Assembly: GCF_001905125.1 (NCBI RefSeq)
Contig: NZ_LWLE01000037.1
Coordinates: 248,001 to 312,000 of the forward strand
Length of the DNA stretch: 64,000 bases
Reading direction: 5' to 3'
From: Streptomyces sp. TSRI0281
Lineage (GTDB): Bacteria; Actinomycetota; Actinomycetes; Streptomycetales; Streptomycetaceae
Shown: one piece after another, positions 24,977 to 32,900 of the stretch
How positions within the stretch are numbered: position 1 is the stretch's first letter
Layout: the number at the start of each line of letters is the position of its first letter
Program-made: the position numbers and the translations under genes
The notes under the pieces: generated by a model
Told to the model about the DNA's origin: nothing
Database searches by the model: none
Seen by the model: the letters and a program-made list of their open reading frames with translations, nothing else

Positions 24977-26122
24977 ATGAGGACAAGAAACATCACATGT
25001 CTGGCGGCCGTGGCCGTCATCACCGCGACGGGACTGGCCACGGCCCTCCCCTCCTCCGCGACCACCGCGCACGACCACCTTGTGGTCCGTCCCGGGGAGT
25101 CGATCCAGCAGGCCGTGGATGCCGCGCGGCCGGGCGACACCGTCGTCGTCCTGCCCGGCACCTACCGGGAGAGCGTGCTGGTCACGACGCCGGACCTGAC
25201 CCTGACCGGGTCCGGGGACCGGACCGTGATCATGCCGGGGACCACGGCCGGGGGATCCGCGGGGACCACGGCCGGGGGATCCGCGGGGACCACGGCCGGG
25301 GGATCCGCGGGAACGGCGGCCGGGGCGACCGTCAACGCCTGCGCCAAGGGCGGCAACGGAATCTGCGTCATCGGTACGTCGGCGAAGCCCGTCGGCGGAG
25401 TCCACATCCGCTCGCTGACCGTCTCGGGCTTCGACAAGAGCGGCATCTGGGGCTCGTGGACCGACCGCCTGAGCGTCCACAAGGTGACCACCGAGAAGAA
25501 CGGCACCTGGGGCATCGCCCAGGAGAGGTCCACCCGGGGCGCGTTCCGGAGCAACACCGCCCGCGACAACGGCGACGCCGGGATCTTCGTCGCGAACACG
25601 GTCGACGAGGAGGACGGGGCCACCGACACACTGGGCACGGACATCCGGGACAACCGGCTGACCGGCAACCGCATCGGCGTCACCGCCCGGCGGGTCAGGA
25701 ACCTCGCGATCGACGACAACACCATGACCGGCAACTGCAGCGGCGTGTTCGTCGTGGGCGACGAGTCGAAGCCCAAGGCCGGCGCGATGACCGTGCAGGA
25801 CAACCGCATCGTCGCGAACAACAAGTTCTGCCCCGAGACCCCCCGGCTGTCGGCCATTCAGGGAACCGGCATCGTCCTCACCGGCAGCGAGAGCACCGTC
25901 GTGCGCAACAACCTGGTCCAGGACAACGTGGGCGCCACACCGCTCTCCGGCGGCATCGTCCTGTTCAAGAGCTTCGTGGGCGCCCCGAACACCGACAACG
26001 CCATCAGCGACAACGTGGTGCGGGACAACCGGCCGGCCGACCTCGCCAACCGGGACACCGGGACGGGCAACACCTTCACCCGCAATGAGTGCGGGACTTC
26101 CGAACCCGCGGGGATGTGCTGA
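24977..26122 (+). CDS. Secreted right-handed beta-helix (NosD/CASH-type) protein
   Basis: 381 residues. Signal peptide at 1-31 (ITCLAAVAVITATGLATALP), then the usual start of such folds, VVRPGESIQQAVDAARPGDT and VVLPGTYRESVLV, and many short NxLTGN/DNxMTGN-like rungs (DIRDNRLTGNRIGVTARRVR). It probably binds or cleaves a polysaccharide; no lyase catalytic set can be assigned. A tandem GTTAGGSA insertion occurs near residues 88-112. The next gene, an O-methyltransferase, begins 36 bases downstream. Confidence 0.85.
   Translation: MRTRNITCLAAVAVITATGLATALPSSATTAHDHLVVRPGESIQQAVDAARPGDTVVVLPGTYRESVLVTTPDLTLTGSGDRTVIMPGTTAGGSAGTTAGGSAGTTAGGSAGTAAGATVNACAKGGNGICVIGTSAKPVGGVHIRSLTVSGFDKSGIWGSWTDRLSVHKVTTEKNGTWGIAQERSTRGAFRSNTARDNGDAGIFVANTVDEEDGATDTLGTDIRDNRLTGNRIGVTARRVRNLAIDDNTMTGNCSGVFVVGDESKPKAGAMTVQDNRIVANNKFCPETPRLSAIQGTGIVLTGSESTVVRNNLVQDNVGATPLSGGIVLFKSFVGAPNTDNAISDNVVRDNRPADLANRDTGTGNTFTRNECGTSEPAGMC
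25238..25310 (+). repeat. 24-bp coding tandem repeat, three copies
   Basis: Three near-identical 24-base units (core ACCACGGCCGGGGGATCCGC) encoding GTTAGGSA inside the beta-helix gene, plus a diverged fourth (GTAAGATV). In-frame, so length variation between strains is tolerable. Confidence 0.85.
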
Positions 26123-26157
26123 AACATGTCCCCCCGCACCAGGAGAATCGAGGCGGT

Positions 26158-27228
26158 ATGACCACCGTGAGCCCCAACCCGGCGCCCACCCCGGCGCCGC
26201 CCCCCACCCCCACCCCCGGCCCGCCACCGGCCATGCGGCTCAGGGAGCTCGCCTTCGGGGCCGCCTGCGCCGCGGCCGTACGCGCGGCCGCCCGGCTGGG
26301 CGTCGCCGACGCGCTCGGCGAATCGCCCACCACCGCGGCGGACCTCGCGAAGGCGGTGAAGACCGAGACCCTGCCGCTGCAACGGCTGCTCCGCGCCCTG
26401 TGCTGCTACGGGATCTTCAGCGAGACCGAGGACGGGGCGTTCGTCCACACGGACATGTCCCGGCTGCTGCGCGAGGACGACCCCCACAGCCTCCGGTACA
26501 TCTCCCTGTGGTGCACGGAGCCCTGGACCTGGGAGGTCTGGCCACGGCTCGACGACGCGGTACGGTCCGGCACGAGCGTCTTCCCCGAGGCGTTCGGCAA
26601 GGGGTTCTTCGACTACCTCCACCAGGACGCGGCCGAGTCGGCCCAGGTGTTCAACCGGGCCATGACCACGTCCAGCAAGCAGTCCGCACTGGACGTCGCC
26701 GAACTCCTCGACCTGACGGGGGTGTCCGTGGTCGCCGACATCGGCGGCGGCCAGGGCCATGTGCTCGCGAGTCTGCTGGACAAGCACCCGGAGGTCCGCG
26801 GCACCCTGCTCGATCTGCCCGGCGTGGTGGCCAGGGCCGACGACCGGCTGCGCGACGGCGGCGATCTCGCCGGCCGGGCGGACATCGTCGCCGGTGACTG
26901 CCGCGAGAACATCCCCGTGGAGGCCGACCTCTACATCATCAAGAACATCCTCGAATGGGACGACGAGAGCACCCGCAGGACCCTGCGCAACGTGGTCGCT
27001 GCGGCCAGGCCGGGCGCCCGGGTCGTGATCATCGAGAACCTCGTCGACGACACCCCCTCCATGCGGTTCACCACGGCCATGGACCTGCTGCTGCTGCTCA
27101 ATGTCGGCGGCGCCAAGCACTCCAGGGAAAGCCTGGTCGGCCGGATGTCGGATGCCGGGCTGATCATCGGTGAGATCCGTCCGGTCAACGCGTATCTGCA
27201 CGCGTTCGAATGCGTCGTCCCCGGGTGA
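26158..27228 (+). CDS. SAM-dependent O-methyltransferase
   Basis: 356 residues. After a Pro-rich leader of 25 residues comes a plant-type O-methyltransferase: a winged-helix dimerisation domain (LGVADALGESPTTAADLAKA), then a Rossmann fold with the SAM loop VVADIGGGQGHVLASLL, the acidic segment DLPGVVARAD and the LYIIKNILEWDD helix seen in bacterial polyketide O-methyltransferases. It faces the spore-pigment genes tail to tail across a 27-bp hairpin and is the only likely tailoring methyltransferase next to the cluster. Assignment to the pigment pathway is inference. Confidence 0.88.
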   Translation: MTTVSPNPAPTPAPPPTPTPGPPPAMRLRELAFGAACAAAVRAAARLGVADALGESPTTAADLAKAVKTETLPLQRLLRALCCYGIFSETEDGAFVHTDMSRLLREDDPHSLRYISLWCTEPWTWEVWPRLDDAVRSGTSVFPEAFGKGFFDYLHQDAAESAQVFNRAMTTSSKQSALDVAELLDLTGVSVVADIGGGQGHVLASLLDKHPEVRGTLLDLPGVVARADDRLRDGGDLAGRADIVAGDCRENIPVEADLYIIKNILEWDDESTRRTLRNVVAAARPGARVVIIENLVDDTPSMRFTTAMDLLLLLNVGGAKHSRESLVGRMSDAGLIIGEIRPVNAYLHAFECVVPG

Positions 27229-27240
27229 GACCACCCTCGG

Positions 27241-27298
27241 GCGCACGGAAACGCCCCGGGTCCGGTGCAGACACCGGACCCGGGGCGTTTCCGTGCGC
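27241..27298. terminator. Perfect 27-bp bidirectional terminator hairpin
   Basis: Arms 27241..27267 and 27272..27298 are perfectly complementary with the 4-base loop CAGA. It sits between the convergent O-methyltransferase and cyclase genes, 12 bases from the first stop and directly at the second. Confidence 0.9.
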
Positions 27299-27631
27299 TC
27301 AGACAGCGCCGTCGCGCTGCCACCGGTAGAACTCCTGGGCCATCGCGTCCTTCGGACCGCGCCAGGTCTGCGGGTGGTAGGGGCTCACGAAGGCGGTCAG
27401 CCGGTCGCTGAGGTCCTTGAACTCCGGGTGCTGCGTCACCTTGGCGATCTCCGGGCCCGGCGGCCGGTCGGATTCGATCAGGTGCATATACACATCGCCG
27501 AACTGGAACAGCGTGCGCCGGTTGACCCCGACGAGGTGCGGCAGTTCGGTGTTGTCGGAGGCGGAGAACAGTGCCGCGATGTCCGGCGCCGACTCCGGCG
27601 CCATACGGGCGACGATCAGTGCGTGGTGCAT
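27299..27631 (-). CDS. whiE-ORFVII: Spore-pigment polyketide cyclase (TcmI family)
   Basis: 110 residues, small dimeric alpha/beta-barrel cyclase. MHHALIVARMAPESAPDIAA, then LVGVNRRTLFQFGDVYMHLI and TAFVSPYHPQTWRGPKDAMA, all in the TcmI/WhiE-ORFVII pattern. Closes a late ring of the aromatic polyketide. Last gene of the minus-strand pigment operon, 72 bases after the aromatase gene, ending in the strong 27-bp hairpin. Confidence 0.93.
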   Translation of the reverse strand: MHHALIVARMAPESAPDIAALFSASDNTELPHLVGVNRRTLFQFGDVYMHLIESDRPPGPEIAKVTQHPEFKDLSDRLTAFVSPYHPQTWRGPKDAMAQEFYRWQRDGAV

Positions 27632-27703
27632 CGAAGGGTGCCTTTCTGGGGCCGGCCCCGCACTCCGCCGCGGCGGAGTGCGGGGCCGTGGACGGGCGGG
27701 AGG

Positions 27704-28183
27704 TCAGCCTGCCGTGACCGAGGCGGCACGCCGCTCCCGGTCACGCTGCTCGATCTTGTCCCGGATGAGTTCCATCTGGACGCGGGAGTTGCGGTTGATG
27801 TTGTCGGTCATCCACTCGTCGTCGACCGGCGCGTCGGGCCGCATCGCGAAGTCCTGCTTCCAGTGCATCTTCGTGCCGCCGGGGACCTCGGAGTACTCCC
27901 ACCGGATGTCCATGTGCTGGAACGGGCCCGGCTCGACGCGGCGGGCCACGACGTTGCGCCCGGCCCGGTCGGTGGTCCGCTCCGAGACCCAGCTCCAGAC
28001 CTTCCCGTTGTCGTCGGGGTGCATGGTCAGCCGGAAGGTCGTCTTCTCGCCCTTCCGCTCGATCACCTCGACCGCCGCGTACTCGCTGAACAGCCGCGGC
28101 CATTCCTCCAGGTTGTTCGTCACGTCCCAGACAAGGTCCAGGGGGGCGGCGATGGTGATGTCGTTCTCGGTGTGTCCGGACAC
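27704..28183 (-). CDS. whiE-ORFVI: Spore-pigment aromatase/cyclase (START-like fold)
   Basis: 159 residues with one START/Bet v1-like polyketide cyclase domain: ITIAAPLDLVWDVTNNLEEW, FRLTMHPDDNGKVWSW, WEYSEVPGGTKMHWKQDFAM. It is a mono-domain aromatase, as in whiE, and should close and aromatise the first ring of the long poly-beta-ketone. The GTG start at 28183 is one base after the ACP stop, giving tight coupling. Confidence 0.93.
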   Translation of the reverse strand: MSGHTENDITIAAPLDLVWDVTNNLEEWPRLFSEYAAVEVIERKGEKTTFRLTMHPDDNGKVWSWVSERTTDRAGRNVVARRVEPGPFQHMDIRWEYSEVPGGTKMHWKQDFAMRPDAPVDDEWMTDNINRNSRVQMELIRDKIEQRDRERRAASVTAG

Positions 28184-28184
28184 T

Positions 28185-28442
28185 TCAGGCTCCTGTCACG
28201 AGGCTGCTGTTGACGAGGTCGAGGAACTCCCGGGGCGAGGTGCACCGGTCGGCGTCGGCCGGCAGCGGTACGCCGTACCGGTTCTCCAGCGCGGCGACGA
28301 TGCCCAGGAGACCGAGCGAGTCGAGACCGAACTCGTCGAAGACGGCGGCCGGCCGGCTCTCCATCTCCTGGGGGTCGACGGTGAGGCCGGCGCCGTTCTT
28401 CATCAGCACGGCGAGTTCCTCGTAGGTCAGTTGAGTGGTCAT
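28185..28442 (-). CDS. whiE-ORFV: Type II PKS acyl carrier protein
   Basis: 85 residues, acidic four-helix carrier. The phosphopantetheine serine is S42 in FDEFGLDSLGLLGIVAALEN. It holds the growing polyketide for the KS/CLF heterodimer encoded just upstream. 16 bases separate it from the CLF stop, with an AAGGAGA ribosome-binding site in the CLF end. Confidence 0.95.
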   Translation of the reverse strand: MTTQLTYEELAVLMKNGAGLTVDPQEMESRPAAVFDEFGLDSLGLLGIVAALENRYGVPLPADADRCTSPREFLDLVNSSLVTGA

Positions 28443-28458
28443 CAGTGGCTTCTCCTTC

Positions 28459-29709
28459 TCATGCGAGGGGACCGTCGAGGTGTCGCAGCACCAGCGCCGC
28501 GTTCGACCCCATGAGCCCCCGGCTCAGCACCAGCGCCGTCCGCAGTTCCGCGGGGCGTGCGCGGCCGGTGACCACATCGAGGTCGTGGCACACATCGAAG
28601 ACGTTGGGAGTGGGCGGGATCAGGCCGTGCTCCATGGCCAGCACCGCGGCGGCCGTGTCCAGCACGGGCGCGCCACAGTAGGCGCGCCCGATGCCGGTCT
28701 TGGGCGCCGTCACCGGTACGCGCCGTCCGTGCGCGCCCAGGGCATCGGCGATGGCCAGGGCCTCGGCGCGGTCGGCCGCCGGTACGCCGAGCGCGTCCGC
28801 GAAGACGACGTCGATCTCCTCGGGTGCGCAGCCGGCCTCCGCCAGCGCGTCGCCGATCGCCCGCGCCAGGCCGTCCCGGGACTGCTCCCAGCGGGACGCG
28901 CCGGTGAACGTCGCGGCGTGACCGGCCAGTTCGGCCCGGACCCGGGCTCCGCGGGCGAGGGCCACCGTCTCGTCCTCGACCACGAGCATGGCACCGCCCT
29001 CGGCGGGCACGAACCCGCAGGCGTCCGCGGTGAACGGACGGTAGGCGCGCGCCGGGTCCTCGCAGGTGCTGAGGTCCTCGTAGCCGAGCTGGCAGACGAC
29101 CGAGTACGGGGCCAGGGGTGCCTCGGCCGCACCGACGACGACGGCGTCCGTGCCGCGGTGGATGGACCGGGCCGCGTGCATGAGCGCGTCCAGACCACCG
29201 GCCTCGTCGCTGGCGACGACCGCGCACGGCCCCTTGAAGCCGCCGCGGATCGAGATCTGCCCCGTGCTGGCGGCGTAGAACCAGGCGATCGACTGGTAGG
29301 GGCCGACATAGCGGGAGCCCTGGCCCCACAGCCGTTGCAGCTCGCGCTGCCCGAACTCCCCTCCGCCGGAGCCGGCCGCGGTCACCACGCCCACGCCGTA
29401 CGGCGCGTCCTCGTAGTCGGCCCGGCCGAGCCGGGCGTCGTCCAGGGCGAGGTCGGCCGCGACCATCGCGAAGTGTGTGAACCGGTCGGTCTGCACCAGG
29501 TACCGCTCTTCGACGAGGGCCACCGGATCGAAGTCCCGGACCTCGCCCGCGACCCGCAGCGGCAGGTGCTCGCAACCCTCGCGCGACACCCGGTCCAGCA
29601 CGCTGACGCCTTCCTGCGTCGTCTTCCAGAAGGCGCCGGCGCCTGTTCCGTTGGGGGCCACGACGCCGATGCCGGTGACGACCGGCCGCCGTGCCTGTGA
29701 GGTGTTCAT
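28459..29709 (-). CDS. whiE-ORFIV: Chain-length factor (KS-beta)
   Basis: 416 residues, ketosynthase fold without the catalytic cysteine. Aligned to C169 of KS-alpha it has E169 in VASDEAGGLDALMHAARSI, where most antibiotic chain-length factors carry glutamine. It sets the chain length of the spore-pigment polyketide. ATG at 29709 overlaps the KS-alpha stop by four bases (ATGA). An in-frame open stretch extends upstream to 31146, but that part is the KS-alpha gene read out of frame and is excluded. Confidence 0.95.
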   Translation of the reverse strand: MNTSQARRPVVTGIGVVAPNGTGAGAFWKTTQEGVSVLDRVSREGCEHLPLRVAGEVRDFDPVALVEERYLVQTDRFTHFAMVAADLALDDARLGRADYEDAPYGVGVVTAAGSGGGEFGQRELQRLWGQGSRYVGPYQSIAWFYAASTGQISIRGGFKGPCAVVASDEAGGLDALMHAARSIHRGTDAVVVGAAEAPLAPYSVVCQLGYEDLSTCEDPARAYRPFTADACGFVPAEGGAMLVVEDETVALARGARVRAELAGHAATFTGASRWEQSRDGLARAIGDALAEAGCAPEEIDVVFADALGVPAADRAEALAIADALGAHGRRVPVTAPKTGIGRAYCGAPVLDTAAAVLAMEHGLIPPTPNVFDVCHDLDVVTGRARPAELRTALVLSRGLMGSNAALVLRHLDGPLA

Positions 29710-30974
29710 GGGGTCCTCCCTCCGGATCGGGTCAGGGCCACCGCGGACTGGAATCCGCCGAACCCGCTGCCGACCGAGAGAACGCTGCGCAGTTTCATGG
29801 GACGCGCGACGCGCGGCACGTAGTCGAGGTCGCACTCGGGGTCCGGCGTCTCGTAGTTCGCCGTCGGGGGCACCGTCTGATGGACCAGGGCCAGCACACA
29901 GGCCGCTATCTCTATCGCCCCGATGGCGCCGAGCGAGTGCCCGACCATGGACTTGATGGAACTCATCGGCACCTTGTAGGCGTGGGAGCCCAGGGCCCGT
30001 TTCACCGCGGCCGTCTCGTGCCGGTCGTTCTGCTTGGTGCCCGAGCCGTGCGCGTTGACGTAGTCGATCCGTGAGCCGTCGATCCGGGCGTGGCCGAGGG
30101 CCGTGTCGATGGCGCGGGCCATCTCCAGCCCCTCGGGAGTCAGCCCGGTCATGTGGTAGGCGTTGCCGAAGGTGGCGTAGCCGACGATCTCGCAGTACAC
30201 GGTCGCACCACGGGCGCGGGCGTGTTCCAGCTCCTCCAGGACGAGTACGGCTCCGCCCTCGCCCATCACGAAACCGTCCCGGCCCGCGTCGAACGGCCGG
30301 GAGGCGTGCTCCGGGTCGTCGTTGTTCGCCGAGGTCGCCTTGATGGCGTCGAAGCAGGCCACCGTGATGGGGGTGATCGGCGAGTCGGACGCCCCGGCGA
30401 GGCACACGTCGACGCGGCCCTCCTCGACGGCGTGGAAGGCGTATCCGATGGCGTCGAGGCCGGAGGTGCAGCCCGTCGAGACGGTCTGCACCGGGCCGTG
30501 CGCACCGACCTGTTCGGCCACCGCGGAGGCGAGGGAACTGGGCGAGAAGGCCCGCTCCAGATGCCGGCCCGCCGGACGGGGGTCGACGTCCCAGCGCGCG
30601 CCGGACTCGCTGACGGCGACGTAGTCGTGTTCGAGGCGGGTGGTGCCGCCGACCGCGGTGCCCATCGAGACCCCGATACGCCAGGGATCGCCCTTCTGGG
30701 GGTCCAGTCCGGCGTCGCCGAGCGCCTCCGCGGCGGCCACCAGCGCGAACTGGACGTACCGGTCCGAGCGGGCGATCTCTTCCTCGTCCAGTCCGTGCGC
30801 GACGGGATCGAAGTCGCACTCGGCGGCGATCCGGGAGCGGAAGCCCGTCGGGTCGAAGAGCGTGATGCCGCGCGTCGCGGTGCGGCCGGCCGCCAGGAGG
30901 TCCCAGAATGCCTGCGCGCCGATCCCACCGGGGGCCACGACGCCGACTCCGGTGACCGCCACGCGCCGGTTCAT
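29706..30974 (-). CDS. whiE-ORFIII: Ketosynthase KS-alpha of type II PKS
   Basis: 422 residues. Active-site cysteine C169 in STGCTSGLDAIGYAFHAV, and the two histidine motifs in YVNAHGSGTKQNDRHETAAV and MVGHSLGAIGAIEI. Catalyses decarboxylative condensation of malonyl units on the ACP. It overlaps both neighbours as ATGA (cupin stop at 30971, CLF start at 29709), giving equal translation of KS and CLF. Confidence 0.97.
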   Translation of the reverse strand: MNRRVAVTGVGVVAPGGIGAQAFWDLLAAGRTATRGITLFDPTGFRSRIAAECDFDPVAHGLDEEEIARSDRYVQFALVAAAEALGDAGLDPQKGDPWRIGVSMGTAVGGTTRLEHDYVAVSESGARWDVDPRPAGRHLERAFSPSSLASAVAEQVGAHGPVQTVSTGCTSGLDAIGYAFHAVEEGRVDVCLAGASDSPITPITVACFDAIKATSANNDDPEHASRPFDAGRDGFVMGEGGAVLVLEELEHARARGATVYCEIVGYATFGNAYHMTGLTPEGLEMARAIDTALGHARIDGSRIDYVNAHGSGTKQNDRHETAAVKRALGSHAYKVPMSSIKSMVGHSLGAIGAIEIAACVLALVHQTVPPTANYETPDPECDLDYVPRVARPMKLRSVLSVGSGFGGFQSAVALTRSGGRTP

Positions 30975-31420
30975 GAAGCCGCCCCGGTTCGTTCTGGCGG
31001 CGCTCCCCGCTCTTCGGACCTGCCGTCGACCGCGCCGGTGTCCTCGGTGTCCACGTGCCCGAGTTCGGGGCGCGGCGCGAGCGGGCCGAGGTGGAAGACC
31101 ATGCGCGCCTCCACGTCGCCCACGTTGCGGAAGCGGTGCCGCACATGCGGGGGGATCAGCAGTCCCTGGTCGGCCCGCATGGAGTGCGGTTCACCGTCGA
31201 GGTCCACCTCCAGCAGGCCGTGCACGACGTACACGAACTCCTCGGAGTACGGGTGGTAGTGCTCGCCGATGCGATCGCCCGGCTGGATCAGGGCCAGGCC
31301 CATGAAGCCGCTGGTGGCGCCCACCGCCGTGGGGGTGAGCATGGCGCGCAGGTCGCCTCCGCGCCTGCGGTTGGGCTGCGTCTCGCTGAGGTCGACGATG
31401 CGAGGCCGGAACGTGGTCAT
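30971..31420 (-). CDS. whiE-ORFII: Spore-pigment cupin protein
   Basis: 149 residues, single cupin barrel: ALIQPGDRIGEHYHPYSEEF and MRADQGLLIPPHVRHRFRNV, with the histidines and glutamate expected to bind a metal. Cupins in type II PKS clusters are thought to act as oxygenases or cyclases on the polyketide; the exact step is unknown. Located between ORFI and KS-alpha exactly as in whiE. Confidence 0.92.
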   Translation of the reverse strand: MTTFRPRIVDLSETQPNRRRGGDLRAMLTPTAVGATSGFMGLALIQPGDRIGEHYHPYSEEFVYVVHGLLEVDLDGEPHSMRADQGLLIPPHVRHRFRNVGDVEARMVFHLGPLAPRPELGHVDTEDTGAVDGRSEERGAPPERTGAAS

Positions 31421-31509
31421 GAATGCTCTCCTCCAGGCGCTTTGTGCGTGTTGGGCGGGCAACACCGGGGGCATTCCCCGGAGTTGCCGTTGCGTTGCCG
31501 GTACGTCGG

Positions 31510-32628
31510 TCAGGACTCCGTGGCCCGTCGATCGGTGATCAGACGCATTTCGGACCGGGCGAGGAAGCGCGCGGCCTCCTCGTCGTTCGTCGGCACGGCG
31601 TTCGCGCCGCCGTCCAGGAGACGCCCCAGCACGGCCGCCTTGCGCAGGCCCTCGATCCCGAGTGCCTGCGCGGGCCGCGCGTCGAGCGGGCCGCCCACTT
31701 CCAGGAGCCGGACGACGACGTCGTCGCGCTGGAAGATGGTGCTGCTGTCGATGGGGCTCGCGTGGTCGTCGGCGGCTTCCTCGTCCTGCCCGGCCAGGAG
31801 CCGGGCCAGTGCCATGCCACAGCCGTCCTTGGCCTGGTAGAACAGCGCGTGCCGCCGGACGTCCTCGGGCTTCTGCCGGCCCGCCGTCACGTGGTGCACG
31901 GTCGGCAGGGCCGCCCGGGTGAAGAACATCCGGGCGGAGTCGGGATCGCTGAGGTCGCGGTCCTGCTCCAGATAGGGATTGATCGCTTCCTCGACGGCCC
32001 TGACCTCGGGCTGGCGGGACACATGGCGCAGCGCCGCCAGCAGGTCGCCCTCGACCTCCACGGCCCGTACGACACGGTTGCCGTGCATGAAGAGGGAGGT
32101 ACGGCGCAGTCGGGTGGTCTCGTCGACGCGTGCCCTCGGGGAGTCGTAGTCGGCCAGGATCTTGGCGACCGCGTCCTCGCTGCCGGGCTTCACGGTGAAC
32201 GTGAGGGCGTGGCGTACCACTCCGTCGCCCAGGCGGGGCGCGGACTGGAGGCGTCCCTTGGCCGGCTCGGGAGCGGCAACGACGGTTTTGCTGGTCTCGC
32301 GCAGGATGCTGAAGCGCAGGGACCGGGTGTCGCGTACGCAGCCGTGCAGCGGCTGGACCGTCTCGACGTGCTCCTCGCTGTTCACCCAGGCGAGGAAGGG
32401 CGGTGCGCTCTCCCATTCGCTGGTGATGAGCCACTGCGAGGGGTTCTCGATGGACTGGCACAGCTGGTCGCTGATGTGTCCGGGGACGGATGCCACCTGG
32501 TTGCGCAGGTGCTCGTACGCCTCCAGGAACTGCTTCTGCGCTCCGTCGTGCAGATCCAGCAGCAGCACGACCCTGAGCCTTGAACCGTCGAAGGCGGACT
32601 GTGATATCCGTTCCGAGAGGGTGGTCAT
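31510..32628 (-). CDS. whiE-ORFI: SchA/CurD-like spore-pigment protein (first gene)
   Basis: 372 residues. Two dimeric alpha/beta-barrel-like segments: the N-terminal SRLRVVLLLDLHDGAQKQFL ... QWLITSEWESAPPFLAWVNS, which resembles antibiotic monooxygenase folds, and the SchA/CurD region in the middle and end (HALTFTVKPGSEDAVAKILA; HALFYQAKDGCGMALARLLA). The function of WhiE-ORFI is not known; a role in retaining or targeting the pigment has been proposed. First gene of the operon; GGAGAG precedes ATG 32628. Confidence 0.9.
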   Translation of the reverse strand: MTTLSERISQSAFDGSRLRVVLLLDLHDGAQKQFLEAYEHLRNQVASVPGHISDQLCQSIENPSQWLITSEWESAPPFLAWVNSEEHVETVQPLHGCVRDTRSLRFSILRETSKTVVAAPEPAKGRLQSAPRLGDGVVRHALTFTVKPGSEDAVAKILADYDSPRARVDETTRLRRTSLFMHGNRVVRAVEVEGDLLAALRHVSRQPEVRAVEEAINPYLEQDRDLSDPDSARMFFTRAALPTVHHVTAGRQKPEDVRRHALFYQAKDGCGMALARLLAGQDEEAADDHASPIDSSTIFQRDDVVVRLLEVGGPLDARPAQALGIEGLRKAAVLGRLLDGGANAVPTNDEEAARFLARSEMRLITDRRATES

Positions 32629-32900
32629 CTTTCGCTCTCCTTCGAGACGGTGCGGCGGCCACCTCCGTGGCCCTGCGTCAACCGTCGATGTCCAGTGGAG
32701 TTTCAGCGCGGGGCCCCGCCCGACCGCTGGTGTGTGCCATCCACCCGCGCATCGCGGGCATCGTTCTCCCACTGATCCTGGAACGCTGGTACGGCTGGTG
32801 CGAGATTTATGAACCGTTCAGGTGAGCCGACGTCCGAACCGCTCGGAACAAGGGCATGGAACCTGCATCCGCACGGCGTCCGAGCTGGAGCAATCAACTG
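32629..32900. promoter_or_regulatory. Divergent spore-pigment promoter region
   Basis: 272 bases between ORFI (minus) and the hydroxylase (plus). In S. coelicolor the corresponding region carries one promoter per direction, one of them sigma-F dependent and active late in spore formation. I could not pick out the boxes with confidence. Confidence 0.45.

Noticed and set aside
25238..25310. A CRISPR-like array
   Set aside because: The units are contiguous, in frame and encode GTTAGGSA inside a protein; there are no spacers and no cas genes in the window.
28459..31146. An 895-residue minus-strand frame spanning KS-alpha and the chain-length factor
   Set aside because: The first 480 codons are KS-alpha and cupin DNA in the wrong frame (Arg/Gly-rich, no domain); only the part from ATG 29709 is real.
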